Source of the DNA: Salisapilia sapeloensis
Lineage: Eukaryota > Oomycota > Peronosporomycetes > Peronosporales > Salisapiliaceae
Reading direction: 5' to 3'
DNA: 45,791 nt
Assembly (NCBI GenBank): GCA_023334545.1
Contig: JAADVB010000155.1
Location: 1-45,791 of the forward strand
Shown in pieces: positions 18,001 through 26,653 of the stretch. How positions within the stretch are numbered: the first letter of the stretch is position 1; each line of letters begins with the position of its first letter. The position numbers and the translations under genes are program-made. The notes under the pieces are model-generated. The model had not been told where the DNA came from. It searched no databases and saw nothing but the letters and a program-made list of their open reading frames with translations.

Positions 18001-20981
18001 TCTATGAAGAGAAGGAAGACAAACAAGGTACGCCTGTCAAGGACCATGCAAAGTTCTCCAAGTTCTTCAAGCTGCTCAAGATGGGGATGCCGATGGAGCA
18101 TGTGAAGCTCAAGGCATCGTCGGAGGGGTTGAATACAGATCTACTGGATACGCCGGATGCTCTTTTGGATGAAGAAGGGAATCCTGTCGGGAGTAAAAAG
18201 GAAGAAGCAAAGGGAGTTCCTGTGAAAGAGCATGAAAAGTTTGCTAAATTCTTTAAGTTAATGAAGATGGGGATGCCTCTAGAACAAGTCAAACTCAAGG
18301 CATCGGCAGAAGGGTTCGACGCGAGTCTCTTGGACTCTCCGGATACGCTTCTGGATGAAGAAGGCAAGCCTGTTACGAGTGGAAAAGAGGTAGCGACTGG
18401 GACGCCTGTCAAGGAGCATGAGAAGTTCGCCAAGTTCTTCAAGCTGATGAAGATGGGGATGCCTTTAGAACAAGTCAAGCTGAAAGCTTCGGCGGAAGGG
18501 TTCGACGCGAATCTCTTGGATACGCCTGACACGTTGCTGGATGAAGAAGGCAAGCCAGTGGGTGCTTCAGAGGAGGCACCCAAGGGGACTCGAGTAAAAG
18601 AGCATGAAAAGTTCGCCAAGTTCTTCAAACTGCTCAAGATGGGGATGCCGACGGAGCAAGTTAAACTCAAGGCGTCTGCAGAAGGTCTGAATGCGGATCT
18701 TATCGATACGCCAGATGCTCTGGTGGATGAGGACGGCAAGCCAGTCGAAGCGTCTAGTGACAAGCCCAAGGGCACGCCTGTCAAGGAGCATGAAAAGTTC
18801 ACCAAGTTCTTTAAACTGATGAAGATGGGGATGCCTTTAGAACAAGTCAAGCTGAAAGCATCTGCAGAAGGTCTGAATGCCGATCTGCTGGACACGCCGG
18901 ATAAACTAGTGGATGAGGAAGGCAAGCCAGTCGAAGCGTCGAGTGAAGAGGTCAAGGGGACGCCTGCCAAGGAGCATGAAAAGTTTGCCAAGTTCTTCAA
19001 GTTGATGAAGATGGGGATGCCTCTGGAGCAGGCCAAGCTCAAGGCGTCTGCTGCTGGACTAGATGAGAGTATCCTCGAGACGCCGGACAAGCTCCTGGAT
19101 GAAGACGGAAAGCCGGCGGGAGGAGCCAAGGTCCAGGTGAAGGACCACCCGTCGTACGCCAAGTACTTTAAACTGATGAAAATGGGCATGCCGCTGGAAC
19201 AAGCCAAGCTCAAGGCGTCGGCAGAAGGTCTGGACGGAGCGCTTCTCGAGACGCCAGACAAGATGATTGCAGAGGACGGAGGGAGTGGGCCGAAGGAGTC
19301 TGCTGGTCCTCCGAAGCCGAAAGCGCCGCCCAAGCCCAAGCTCCGGAACTTGTACTGGGAAGCAGTCAAGGAGGAGGAGGTGGGCGGCACGATCTGGGAC
19401 GAGGTGGTGGACCCGCGGAAGAGTGAGGAAGAGGACAAGGAGGATGCTGCGCCCGTGAACCCGTTGTTTGCGCAGCTCAAGGCCAAGAAGACGGAGGAGG
19501 AGGAGGAGGAAAAGCCGGAGAGCAAGCTGCTCGAGACGTACGTGAAGAAGCTGGAGGAGGTGTTTGTGAACAAGCCTCCGAAAGCCAAGGCGAGCGAAGG
19601 GAAGAAGAGCACTAAGAAGAAGACGCCGGCGAGAGTGGCGCTCATCGACGTCAAGCGAGCGAACAACATTGGCATCATGCTCGCGCGCTTCCGTCTGCCG
19701 TACCACAAGGTTAGGAATGCGGTCTTGACGGTCGACAAGGAGATCCTATCGTCGGAACGCGTGTCGTCGCTCATCCAGTTCTGTCCGGAGAAGGAGGAGC
19801 TGGAGACGGTGCAGGCGTATACGGGCGACCCGAAGCTTTTGGGCGACGCCGAGCAGTTCTTCCGCGAGCTCTTGTACGTGCCTCGATTGGAGACGCGGCT
19901 CAAGGCGATCCACGCGACGTGGCAGTTCGATTCGTACGTGTCGGAGCAGAAGAAGCTGATGGAGAGCATCTCGAGTGCTTGTCAGGAGCTGCAGAACTGT
20001 GGTCACTTGAAGGAGATCTTCAAGGTCGTGCTGTCGCTCGGGAATGCCTTGAACGATGGGACGGCAAGAGGCGGCGCGAAAGGCTTTCGACTGAGTATCT
20101 TGTTAAAGCTGAATCAAGTCAAGGCGAGTGATAACTCGACGACCTTGTTGAATTACGTCGCCAAGGTCTTGAGGGAGAAGGATCCGGCGATTCTAGAGTT
20201 TGATAAAGAGCTTCCGTCGATCGAGAGTGCTAGTCGAGTGACGCAGCAAGTGCTTACGGCGGGAGAAGCGGCCGTTCGGAAGGCTGCGACGGCGATTATC
20301 GGTGAGTTGGATGCGCACGCGAAGCTCACGGACAAAGACTATGTGTCTCCTCCCACGCCTGCGACGGAAGAGGAGAAGACAGAGGAGGATGAGGACGAGG
20401 AGAAGAAGGTCGCGAGCGATCGGTTCCAGGCCGAGATTGGTCCGTTTGCCCAGCGAGCAAAAGAAGTGTCGGAGGAAGTCGCGCAGGAGCTCGAGACGAC
20501 CAACAAACAATTTGAGGACACGGCCAGGTTCTTCAGTGAAGACCCGACGAGCAAAGAATGCGGTCCCGATGCGTTCTTTAACATCTTTTACTCGTTCGCA
20601 AAGGTGCTGCAGACGGCCGATCGGGATAATGAACGGAAGCGCATCGCGGAAGAGCGGCGGATCCGGAGAGAAGAAGAGACCAAGAAGCGGCTGGAGAAGC
20701 TTAAGAACAAGAAGAAGCAGAATAGCTACGCGGCGCTCAAGACGGGCGACGTGGACGATATTGTCAAGCAGATTCGGAGCAAGCGGACGGCCGAGAAGCG
20801 GCAGGGTCTTGCGAGCGACGCGAAGAAGGCGGAGGAGAAGGAGCAAGCATCTCCGGCCAAGTCGCCGACGCAGGCAAGAGAGAGTGACCCGACGTCCACG
20901 GCGCTCGTCCGGTCGAACCCGAATCGAGCTGTTGGCAACCTGAAGCGGCAGAACGGCAACTCGGCACTTGCGTCAAGCTGA
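15048..20981 (+). CDS. Formin: PDZ, FH3, ten WASHC3-like repeats, FH2
   Basis: Single-exon actin nucleator/elongator of 1977 residues. In order: a basic Ser-rich N-terminus; a PDZ-like domain (about 46-136); a GBD/FH3-type helical regulatory region (about 175-480, helical again at 620-760 after a Ser/Pro linker); ten repeats (791-1412); a very short proline segment (PPKPKAPPKPK) in place of a real FH1; an FH2 domain (about 1420-1870, starting LRNLYWEAV...GTIWDEVVDP, with LGNALNDGTARGGAKGF as the FH2 core motif); a basic coiled coil; and a DAD-like tail (about 1900-1925, GDVDDIVKQIRSKRTAEKRQ). FH3 plus DAD suggests Rho-type autoinhibition. The start is the ATG at 15048 (MWRRRGSFSG). The near-absence of FH1, normally the profilin-binding feeder, and the repeat array are unusual. 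Formin identity is firm; the roles of the PDZ and repeats are inferred. Confidence 0.95.
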   Translation: MWRRRGSFSGFLARNNNNSEDSPVLRTSISSSGRSSTFYGHDDQDRSLVFSLEVPTPGPLGLDLRARHVERDKPQRGAYVKGFRRLAGDEKGYVEQTGRVKVGDILETIHTTKVDDMPFDQIVKLASQLQKDETAWPLRLEFCRQPAEYGDKSSRRARSSSFFRAASSLNPAQDKSFNEKLQYFRGFFASRLPTGGTTPKEHDKDKVPSMPAAETVNEMYRDLLVKRDVPEDVLEELVRIETLETKWHVVWYGQVHENNSASKNQADSAEAGRMAEALVELKWDGRGLKVLDKLRSKMSVASTEWIESFLANFGLDYLSMKLPDPSPFSIEQHRYDRATRICEVILRTLRTITHFPEGVEALTRMPGLVNRVALCFHTESGDLKKCALQLLGIVCYNSAEGHQTVIAAFDHYKEAKGEQVRFGCLRDALKSTRYSLVFKEEVLSFVNVIVNKAIRLEDRLEIRADFMALKMPEYFEEIRAKSLAVQRKQSEMSDSPLENSSPMAMARLTPQESPEVRASAKTLLSPVPVANGGSPPVGRAATPSPRPGKSQRLRRRRVQSSDYGALVRSSSKSAPASPADSLDSVPSSPAPSICRSSLASNFDRPSTPYSYSNTASQLRSQLDNMEKQIDVFERFMEDDRKDTIYDETDLSDVESVFRSLRRSVSNDAEVEAAFLSLLQQLLLIPADRVIGKEMWGLSEKLMKQVAHLTPVEEVRNFELGYDDRKALLQMRDRYTRFLEKCAEEDPSFRYRMGTIIVLDNQRPEDELTPSEDTAEETDEEDLPPDSIMAKDHPDLSKYFKLLKMGTPKAQVQERMKHETRGFDVAILDTPERTVPVGEIMDITSTPVSVSSEPQAKVEEVKVKGTRAEEHDKYKKFFKLLKMGMPTEHVELKMSSEGLDGAILSTPDVLLDEEGQEVKEEEGKKVEEERKEEGVCVKDHPKFSKFFKLLKMGMPMEHVKLKASSEGLNTDLLDAPDTRLDEEGNVYEEKEDKQGTPVKDHAKFSKFFKLLKMGMPMEHVKLKASSEGLNTDLLDTPDALLDEEGNPVGSKKEEAKGVPVKEHEKFAKFFKLMKMGMPLEQVKLKASAEGFDASLLDSPDTLLDEEGKPVTSGKEVATGTPVKEHEKFAKFFKLMKMGMPLEQVKLKASAEGFDANLLDTPDTLLDEEGKPVGASEEAPKGTRVKEHEKFAKFFKLLKMGMPTEQVKLKASAEGLNADLIDTPDALVDEDGKPVEASSDKPKGTPVKEHEKFTKFFKLMKMGMPLEQVKLKASAEGLNADLLDTPDKLVDEEGKPVEASSEEVKGTPAKEHEKFAKFFKLMKMGMPLEQAKLKASAAGLDESILETPDKLLDEDGKPAGGAKVQVKDHPSYAKYFKLMKMGMPLEQAKLKASAEGLDGALLETPDKMIAEDGGSGPKESAGPPKPKAPPKPKLRNLYWEAVKEEEVGGTIWDEVVDPRKSEEEDKEDAAPVNPLFAQLKAKKTEEEEEEKPESKLLETYVKKLEEVFVNKPPKAKASEGKKSTKKKTPARVALIDVKRANNIGIMLARFRLPYHKVRNAVLTVDKEILSSERVSSLIQFCPEKEELETVQAYTGDPKLLGDAEQFFRELLYVPRLETRLKAIHATWQFDSYVSEQKKLMESISSACQELQNCGHLKEIFKVVLSLGNALNDGTARGGAKGFRLSILLKLNQVKASDNSTTLLNYVAKVLREKDPAILEFDKELPSIESASRVTQQVLTAGEAAVRKAATAIIGELDAHAKLTDKDYVSPPTPATEEEKTEEDEDEEKKVASDRFQAEIGPFAQRAKEVSEEVAQELETTNKQFEDTARFFSEDPTSKECGPDAFFNIFYSFAKVLQTADRDNERKRIAEERRIRREEETKKRLEKLKNKKKQNSYAALKTGDVDDIVKQIRSKRTAEKRQGLASDAKKAEEKEQASPAKSPTQARESDPTSTALVRSNPNRAVGNLKRQNGNSALASS
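17418..19283 (+). repeat. Ten tandem WASHC3/CCDC53-like motifs
   Basis: Ten copies of a segment with the core KFxKFFKLxKMGMP, then E-x-V/A-KLKAS-x-EGL-x3-L-L-D/E-TPD, and usually LDEEGKP. Copies start at about 17418, 17649, 17856, 18039, 18225, 18411, 18597, 18783, 18969 and 19140. The five steps from 18039 to 18969 are exactly 186 nt (62 codons). Copies 3-4 and 5-6 are almost identical, so duplication or conversion is recent; the first copy is the most diverged. The pattern (Y/F-K-L-KMGMP, EGL, LLD-TPD) matches the conserved motif of the WASH-complex subunit WASHC3/CCDC53 as I remember it (KMVQVGVP...EGLDPDLL). Confidence 0.9.
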
Positions 20982-21185
20982 TCGTTTTCCCTTCTTCCTG
21001 CCATGCGTGTGTCCATACTCCTTTCTCACCTACAGAAGCAGCCTGCGGGAAACAGTACTAAGCGTAGTCGTAGAAAACATTGCGAAGCAACAATATATGA
21101 GCATTTCGCCAACGAAAACCTAGCTCGTTGTCCATATTTATTTATACGACCAGGAGTTTCAAAGTCAAAAGAGCCTTGCTGCTGG

Positions 21186-21192
21186 TCATTTC
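21186..21192 (+). promoter_or_regulatory. Inr-like TCATTTC
   Basis: A perfect YCATTYY initiator lies 23 nt before the ATG at 21215 and is followed by GAGATTC, a weak flanking region. The short predicted 5' UTR fits other oomycete-type starts in this window and supports the choice of that small gene. Confidence 0.4.
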
Positions 21193-21214
21193 GAGATTCA
21201 AGGCTTAAGAAGAC

Positions 21215-21616
21215 ATGCCCGTGTCTCCGCGTCTACCGGCCTTTGAGGCCAAGCCAGACATCAGTAACCAGTCGGACCACCAACCAGCGACGAGAGGAAG
21301 GAGCAATAGTTCGTCCATCGGATCTCTGCTCTTTGGCGGTGAAAACGCGTCCAGATCGAACTCGACGTCGTACATTGATGAGCGAAAGGCTCGACGACAT
21401 TTCCAGCAGAGCGGACAGCCAGAGTCGAACTCGGATGAAAGTGCGTCGAAAGCGCGTGGGAAGCTGCATCGACCGGAGAGAGAAAGCGAGACGACTAAGT
21501 CTTCCGAGTACTTCGCCAATGGACTTGCTGGGCAGGATGGAGAAGACCAACAGCGCACGTCGAAGCGTTTCTGCGGTGGAGCGCGCGGAAGAGCTTCGAG
21601 TATCAAGCTCGGCTAG
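21215..21616 (+). CDS. Small Ser-rich hypothetical protein
   Basis: 133-codon ORF with gene-like third-position bias. The product is polar, rich in Ser/Arg/Gly and probably disordered; it includes GRSNSSSIGSLLFGGENAS and a Y-IDERKARRHF-type segment. I recognise no domain. A second plus frame (21003-21620) and minus frames overlap it; the 21215 frame is preferred because of the Inr-like motif 23 nt upstream and its codon use. The alternative plus frame has a plausible tail (MDLLGRMEKTNSARRS), so a spliced model switching frames cannot be excluded. It lies 233 bp downstream of the formin stop, on the same strand. Confidence 0.5.
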   Translation: MPVSPRLPAFEAKPDISNQSDHQPATRGRSNSSSIGSLLFGGENASRSNSTSYIDERKARRHFQQSGQPESNSDESASKARGKLHRPERESETTKSSEYFANGLAGQDGEDQQRTSKRFCGGARGRASSIKLG

Positions 21617-21848
21617 ATGAGGTCGGGATACGCTTATGAGCGCTTGCATGATTGCCGAGTCAGGTTACCACTGAGGTGGAAGGCACGAGTAGGAAGAATG
21701 AACTGCTTAAGTGCCTTGTAATCTACACGCACGAATATTCATTGATTATCCATTATCTCCGCCTTTCATGTCGCTGTATCAACTCCAGTCAAGTATATCC
21801 TTCTTATGTCTATTTTCGTCTTTGCTCCTTCACTTCATAACTTGTAGA

Positions 21849-23186
21849 ATGGGCGCCAATGGGTCTCGCAATAGCGTTACGCCGCAATTACCACTGTCCG
21901 TCGTGACCACAGAGTGTAGTGGGTCGTACAAAAGACCTTGGTCCATTTGGATGGGTACGAAAGAGCGGTTGCTTGGACAGCATCGAACAAACACTGCACT
22001 TGCTCCAGAACCCGGACCTCTAGCTTTCCCAAGAGCTCCAAGAAACACCGCAACCGCGCGAAACGATGATAGACATCCCCCTACTGGACCTACGGCACAG
22101 ATCATCCAGGAAAGCAAGCACTCGAAGGTCGACACGCAGTTACCGATTGAACAGCTTCCAATACAGTTCTTGAAAGCAGTGAAGAGAGGAGACACGGATA
22201 AAATAATGGAGTTGTTTCAAACAGCTACAGATCAAGGTTTCGACGACATCATTAATGTGCGTGGGATGTGGGAAAGCACTCCGTTGATATATGCGTGTCA
22301 ATACGGCCACGCAACGGTGGCGATGTGGCTCCTGCATCACGAAGCCGACCCGAACGCGTATAATGAAAAAGGAGTTACACCGCTCCTTCTTGCGAGTCTC
22401 GAAGGGTTGATCGAAGTCGTCGACTACCTTCTCCACCTCCACGTTTCGAATACGGCGGCAAGAGCTGAAGATCTAGATGTCCAAGTAGGTGTTGTCTACA
22501 ACTCGGTAGTGGATCTCAATGTCTATGTAAACCCAGTCGTAGTTGCGAGCATGAACGGCCATCTTAATGTGGTCAAGTCCTTGTTGATATCGGGTGCATG
22601 CCCTGATGGCTGCCCTAACACAAGCGAGTATGTGTCAGAACCTTGCTATGCTTTGTTGGCAGCAGCAAAATATGGACACCTTGATGTGCTCAAGACATTG
22701 CTGTTCTTCGGTGCTGATACGGAAGTGGTGGATTCGAATGGAAATCATGCTTTGCTAATGGCATGTGAAGCTGGACACGAACAATGTGCGCTACGGCTAC
22801 TAGCAGAACTGCATGGTCGATCGGTTGCAGGCCACGTATGGAAACGTAGCAACGCCCATGGTTTCACAGCACTTCATCATGCTGCTGCGCATGGACTCGT
22901 ATCTGTGTGCCAGGCTATCATACAATCGCTTCTCGCAGGCTCTGACAAAGAGTTTATTAACCGGCCGACTATAAGTCGTCAAGAAACTGCACTACTGATG
23001 GTGTGTCGAAAGAAACGGAGCACGGAAGCGATTGGAAGTCTGCTGCTGAAAGCAGGTGCAGATGCAGAGTTACCCGATCGGGGAGGTACGACTGCAAAGC
23101 AGGTGCTCGAGCGTAGTGAACAAACAGCATTGTTAGAGCTATGGCAATCGTGCAGTGGGAAAAAACGATGTGAAGGGACGGAGTGA
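21849..23186 (+). CDS. Ankyrin-repeat protein with N-myristoylation signal
   Basis: 445-residue protein. Residues 1-90 are polar and probably disordered; the rest holds about seven ankyrin repeats (TPLIYACQYGHATVAMWLL, TPLLLASLEGLIEVVDYLL, NPVVVASMNGHLNVVKSLL, YALLAAAKYGHLDVLKTLL, ALLMACEAGHEQCALRLL, TALHHAAAHGLVSVCQAII and one or two degenerate ones). I chose the ATG at 21849 because the frame upstream has no earlier ATG and is hydrophobic and AT-rich. The chosen N-terminus, MGANGSRNS, fits the myristoylation consensus (Gly2, Ser6), so membrane attachment is likely. No catalytic domain is attached. A tract ending in TTGTAG directly before the ATG could be the 3' end of a 5' UTR intron. Convergent with CFAP298, 91 bp apart. 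Confidence 0.85.
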   Translation: MGANGSRNSVTPQLPLSVVTTECSGSYKRPWSIWMGTKERLLGQHRTNTALAPEPGPLAFPRAPRNTATARNDDRHPPTGPTAQIIQESKHSKVDTQLPIEQLPIQFLKAVKRGDTDKIMELFQTATDQGFDDIINVRGMWESTPLIYACQYGHATVAMWLLHHEADPNAYNEKGVTPLLLASLEGLIEVVDYLLHLHVSNTAARAEDLDVQVGVVYNSVVDLNVYVNPVVVASMNGHLNVVKSLLISGACPDGCPNTSEYVSEPCYALLAAAKYGHLDVLKTLLFFGADTEVVDSNGNHALLMACEAGHEQCALRLLAELHGRSVAGHVWKRSNAHGFTALHHAAAHGLVSVCQAIIQSLLAGSDKEFINRPTISRQETALLMVCRKKRSTEAIGSLLLKAGADAELPDRGGTTAKQVLERSEQTALLELWQSCSGKKRCEGTE

Positions 23187-23277
23187 TTTGCAATCGATGA
23201 GGCTGCTCTACTTGCAGCAGAAGAGTGATGATAGACTTATTTTGGCAACGGCGTATCTACCGTCTATTTCGAAATTA

Positions 23278-24126
23278 CTAGAATGGTCGAATGTTTTGAG
23301 TACCTCGCAGTGAGTTTTGCAACGCTCGTGGGTCCGCCCACGTCGACGTGAGGTAGTCCTCGTCATCGTTTTCCGCCGCCTTTTTCTGCTCTTCCTGCTT
23401 TTTAAAATAGAACGCCATCATAGCCTTCCGTTCATCTTCGCTCACGGCTGGTTCTCGACCTGGCATCCCTCCTCCTTTCTTCTGTAGCTTGCAAATTATC
23501 TTTGTCTTTTCATTCTTCCCCACGAGGTCTTTGACGAACTGATCGGGGAAGAATTGTTTCCCAGCCCACCAGAGCTCGGTGGAGTCCTCTGGCGCGACTT
23601 CCAGACTCGCAGAACTGTTTGCCAGTGCCTCTTCGACGCTTTTGCTCTCGATCAACTGTTTGACCGGATCATGGGGTGGTAGCCCTTGTGGAAACGCCAT
23701 GGTTATGGCTCCTTGGATATTCAAGAGCTTATCTCGTAGCTCATTCAAATCCATACACGTTTTGCTCTGCATCTGCTGCTTACTGTCTATGTAGCTCTTT
23801 GCATCGTCAGCGACGCGTTGGAGCACCTGCGTCAAGTGAGGTCCGACTCCTTCACCAGTTCGTTTCCCGAGCGGATCGGCATCGTAATATTCTCCACGTT
23901 GTTTCTGGTTGTTGTCTTCCTGGTACTCGTCAAGCCCTTCTTCACCAGGTTTTTTCGCGACACCGTGTTTTGCGAGATGCGGCAGTGCATCGACTAGTGC
24001 AGCAAGACGAAGTCGTTCATTATGGACTTGGCACAAGGTCCGAATGAGCTGCTCGTTAGGTGTATTCACACTCGTTTCAAATAGAAATTCATTCTTGTCT
24101 CCGCGTTTAACGTGCACGAATACCAT
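23278..24126 (-). CDS. CFAP298: CFAP298 (C21orf59/Kurly) ciliary protein
   Basis: 282 residues (human 290), single exon, ATG at 24126. Matches to the family, by memory: MVFVHVKRGD at the N-terminus; FPQGLPPHDPVK in the middle; LWWAGKQF; the signature VGKNEKTKIICKLQKKG; PGREPAVSEDE; and ENDDEDYLTSTWADPRAL near the C-terminus. CFAP298 is a cytoplasmic factor needed for ciliary dynein-arm assembly and motility in animals and algae. Its intact presence argues that the organism makes motile flagellated zoospores. It is thought to be lost from eukaryotes without motile cilia, so this is also a lifestyle marker. Confidence 0.95.
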   Translation of the reverse strand: MVFVHVKRGDKNEFLFETSVNTPNEQLIRTLCQVHNERLRLAALVDALPHLAKHGVAKKPGEEGLDEYQEDNNQKQRGEYYDADPLGKRTGEGVGPHLTQVLQRVADDAKSYIDSKQQMQSKTCMDLNELRDKLLNIQGAITMAFPQGLPPHDPVKQLIESKSVEEALANSSASLEVAPEDSTELWWAGKQFFPDQFVKDLVGKNEKTKIICKLQKKGGGMPGREPAVSEDERKAMMAFYFKKQEEQKKAAENDDEDYLTSTWADPRALQNSLRGTQNIRPF

Positions 24127-26653
24127 CGTCTTTGGGAATATGAAGCGACACTAGGAAGCGTCGTTTCCAGATCTTAGATATGCACTACTTTGCCAAGAGA
24201 TAGGACGAACAGACATGCTCTTCGAAAGATTGACTGCCATTGGTGGCTATTCCTAGTGCTCTTTAAGCTACAACATAAGGCACTCGAGACTATACTGTGC
24301 TTATGACAGACCACTTGACGTTTCTACCAGTGACTCGAACCTAGTGGTGAACATTGTGGATCCGCCAAGCTGTAATCAGGTACATGTTCACTTTCGGCTT
24401 ATCATAGACCGACTGTTGGTCACATCTACTCTTTAATATGAAGGCGGACGCCATCGATATCATTCTCTACTACTTTTACACCGATGGAAATTGCACATAT
24501 TGAAAGCTAAGCAGTCAACATTCTCTATAGCTCCGTTGACGCTTGCTATTGCCTCCACCAAAAGCTCGATTTATCGAAAGAACTTTGTGTCATCCACTTC
24601 TATTGTTTGACCTTGCTACTTGTGCATCATGCTCATCATCTTGTATCTGCACAAGATGTATATCTAGCTTTCCGTACCATAGTCAATTGAACAAGTATTT
24701 ATCTATTCCACTAGTATCATGTAGACACTAGCTCGTCAAGATGTAATCCATGTTTCTCGTGCTAGTATCGATACCGTCAAAGCTCAGGCTCTAGAATTTA
24801 TGCCCATGAATATGCTATCGTGCATTCCAATATGACATGCCATCCGTGACAGCTTTGGAATAGTGATCCACTTGAATATACGCATTCAAGATCCTATCAG
24901 CTGATGGAACGAGTATTCGACAACAAACGGATGGTCTGCTCATCGAAAAGGTTTCACAGTGATATATTGTTAGTTTGGCGACAGCCTTGCTTAAGCCTAT
25001 CATTATGAACAAGCAGCAAATCGTTCCAAAGGGCGCAACGTCCGACGCGTATGCCTTCAGCGTCAACAGGAGCGAATTAAAAAGGCACTCTTTGAACTGA
25101 AAAGCCCAGAAAAACGCTTCTGCGTTGAGAGATACTCAGTATTGATGATAATGAGTAGATCATGGTTTGTCATAGTCGCGTGATTGGATTGGTAGAAGAG
25201 CCATGAAATATAAAATGAAGTAGTCTTACAACTTGCGAGATTACCTTGAGTTTGCAAACAGGATATACTGCTTAAATGCATAGATACGCCTACAGATTGT
25301 GCTCTGTCGCTACAGCTAATCTATCATTGAGATGTACATACACCGACAGACCTGGAGGTTGATGGCGTACGACCATCGGAGAAACAACTACTCCTTTCAG
25401 TAGCTGGAACTATATAAAGGTACCAACAGCATCATATTTGAGCGAGAAGAAATTTCATATACAATCACATGAGACATTGTCACGCTTCAGAAGGTAGAGT
25501 AGCATGAACTTGTACTAATCGACAAATCGCTCGTGAAGATAAGCGATCCACGGCAATGTAAAAGAAAGCGAAACCGAATGCCTATACAACCAGCAACATT
25601 GCATACCACTGTCTCTTGGATTGCTTAGGAGCGAGTGCAACTTATTTGGTGACTGCTTGCTTGTCCATTCTGCCATTGAACTTCGTTAAACACTTGTGTA
25701 GGTACGATAGCAAGAAGACTGATAGAGCAAACTATACCACGTACAAAGTCAGCCTCGAGTAGGGTGAGGTTCCATACAATATATACGGTGTTGAAACTTT
25801 GGTCGGACAAGGTACACGCCTTTGTATCTCCGGACGCCTCGCGCATTCTTTACAGACAAAAGTAAGACTACCATAGATCTTGCAGCGGCGGGCCAGAAGG
25901 GTTGTGAAATAATAGACAGAGTGTGCTGACGATAGCACTCTCCATGCTGGAAAAGGAGCAACTTTGGGCCATGAATGCAACACTATTGAGCCTTCCAAAC
26001 GCAAAACGGAGGCAATTTCGAATGCGCGTGCACTATTGCGTAAGAACTACACCTTTACAACATAGTGTACAAGTTCATTGCATCTTTGAAGTTGGAAAAG
26101 TAAAACACATGCATATAGTGCTTCAAGGGTGTCTGACACCTTCAAGGTATGGTTGCTATAGAGCGAGCATAAGTACATTTGATTCCTTTCGTTTCATGGT
26201 CATGTAGAGCTATGACCATGCCAAACACGGAGACATTGCGTCTAGAAGCGGGTCGTCCGTGCGGAGAAATTATTTAAGGCAGTCTAATAATGGGACTGCT
26301 TCAGCTAAATGGAGAAGCATACATGATGGCGTGTATTGATACCATGTGGCTGACAAGATGATGACCCGTCCAGTGTGATTAAAGGCGATGGGTCGATTTC
26401 TGCCACGCAGTATTCCACAGTTGACTATACAACGTGCCATGCATGGAGTGTGTTTTGAGCTTCGAAGAACAAGCATCCGTCAGTGATGGCCAACACTGAG
26501 TTCATGCGCCATGCGGCTGTGCCATCCACAGTCTGATCGCTATACTTTTTGCTTGCGGTATGCGACTATCCTGAACCTCTTGAACCCACTTCTTTTCCTT
26601 CTGAAGCTCATATCTGAGACATAGGCGGCTTATACGATCGACACGAATGAAAG
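24127..26653. other. 2.5 kb gene-poor AT-rich stretch
   Basis: This is the upstream side of CFAP298. All ORFs are under 100 codons, mostly without gene-like codon use, and none resembles a known family. I found no tRNA: a GGTTCGAGTC word on the minus strand near 24340 cannot form a T-stem. I see no transposon ends, tandem repeat or effector-type signal-peptide ORF. The first 100-200 bp should hold the CFAP298 promoter, though no Inr motif stands out there. Confidence 0.5.

Noticed and set aside
18002-19969. 655-codon minus-strand ORF inside the formin
   Set aside because: It is the mirror of the repeat array: strong, regular codon use on the plus strand leaves the antisense frame without stops. 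Its product is a low-complexity Ser/Leu repeat.
20302-20943. 213-codon Arg-rich plus frame inside the formin tail
   Set aside because: An Arg/Ser-only product from a shifted reading of GAG/AAG/CGG codons; the formin frame clearly owns these bases.
24325-24400. Possible tRNA on the minus strand (GGTTCGAGTC B-box word)
   Set aside because: The bases around the word cannot form a five-pair T-stem, and no matching acceptor or anticodon arm is present.
24127-26653. Transposable element remnant
   Set aside because: No reverse transcriptase, integrase or transposase motif, terminal repeats or target-site duplication could be found by eye.
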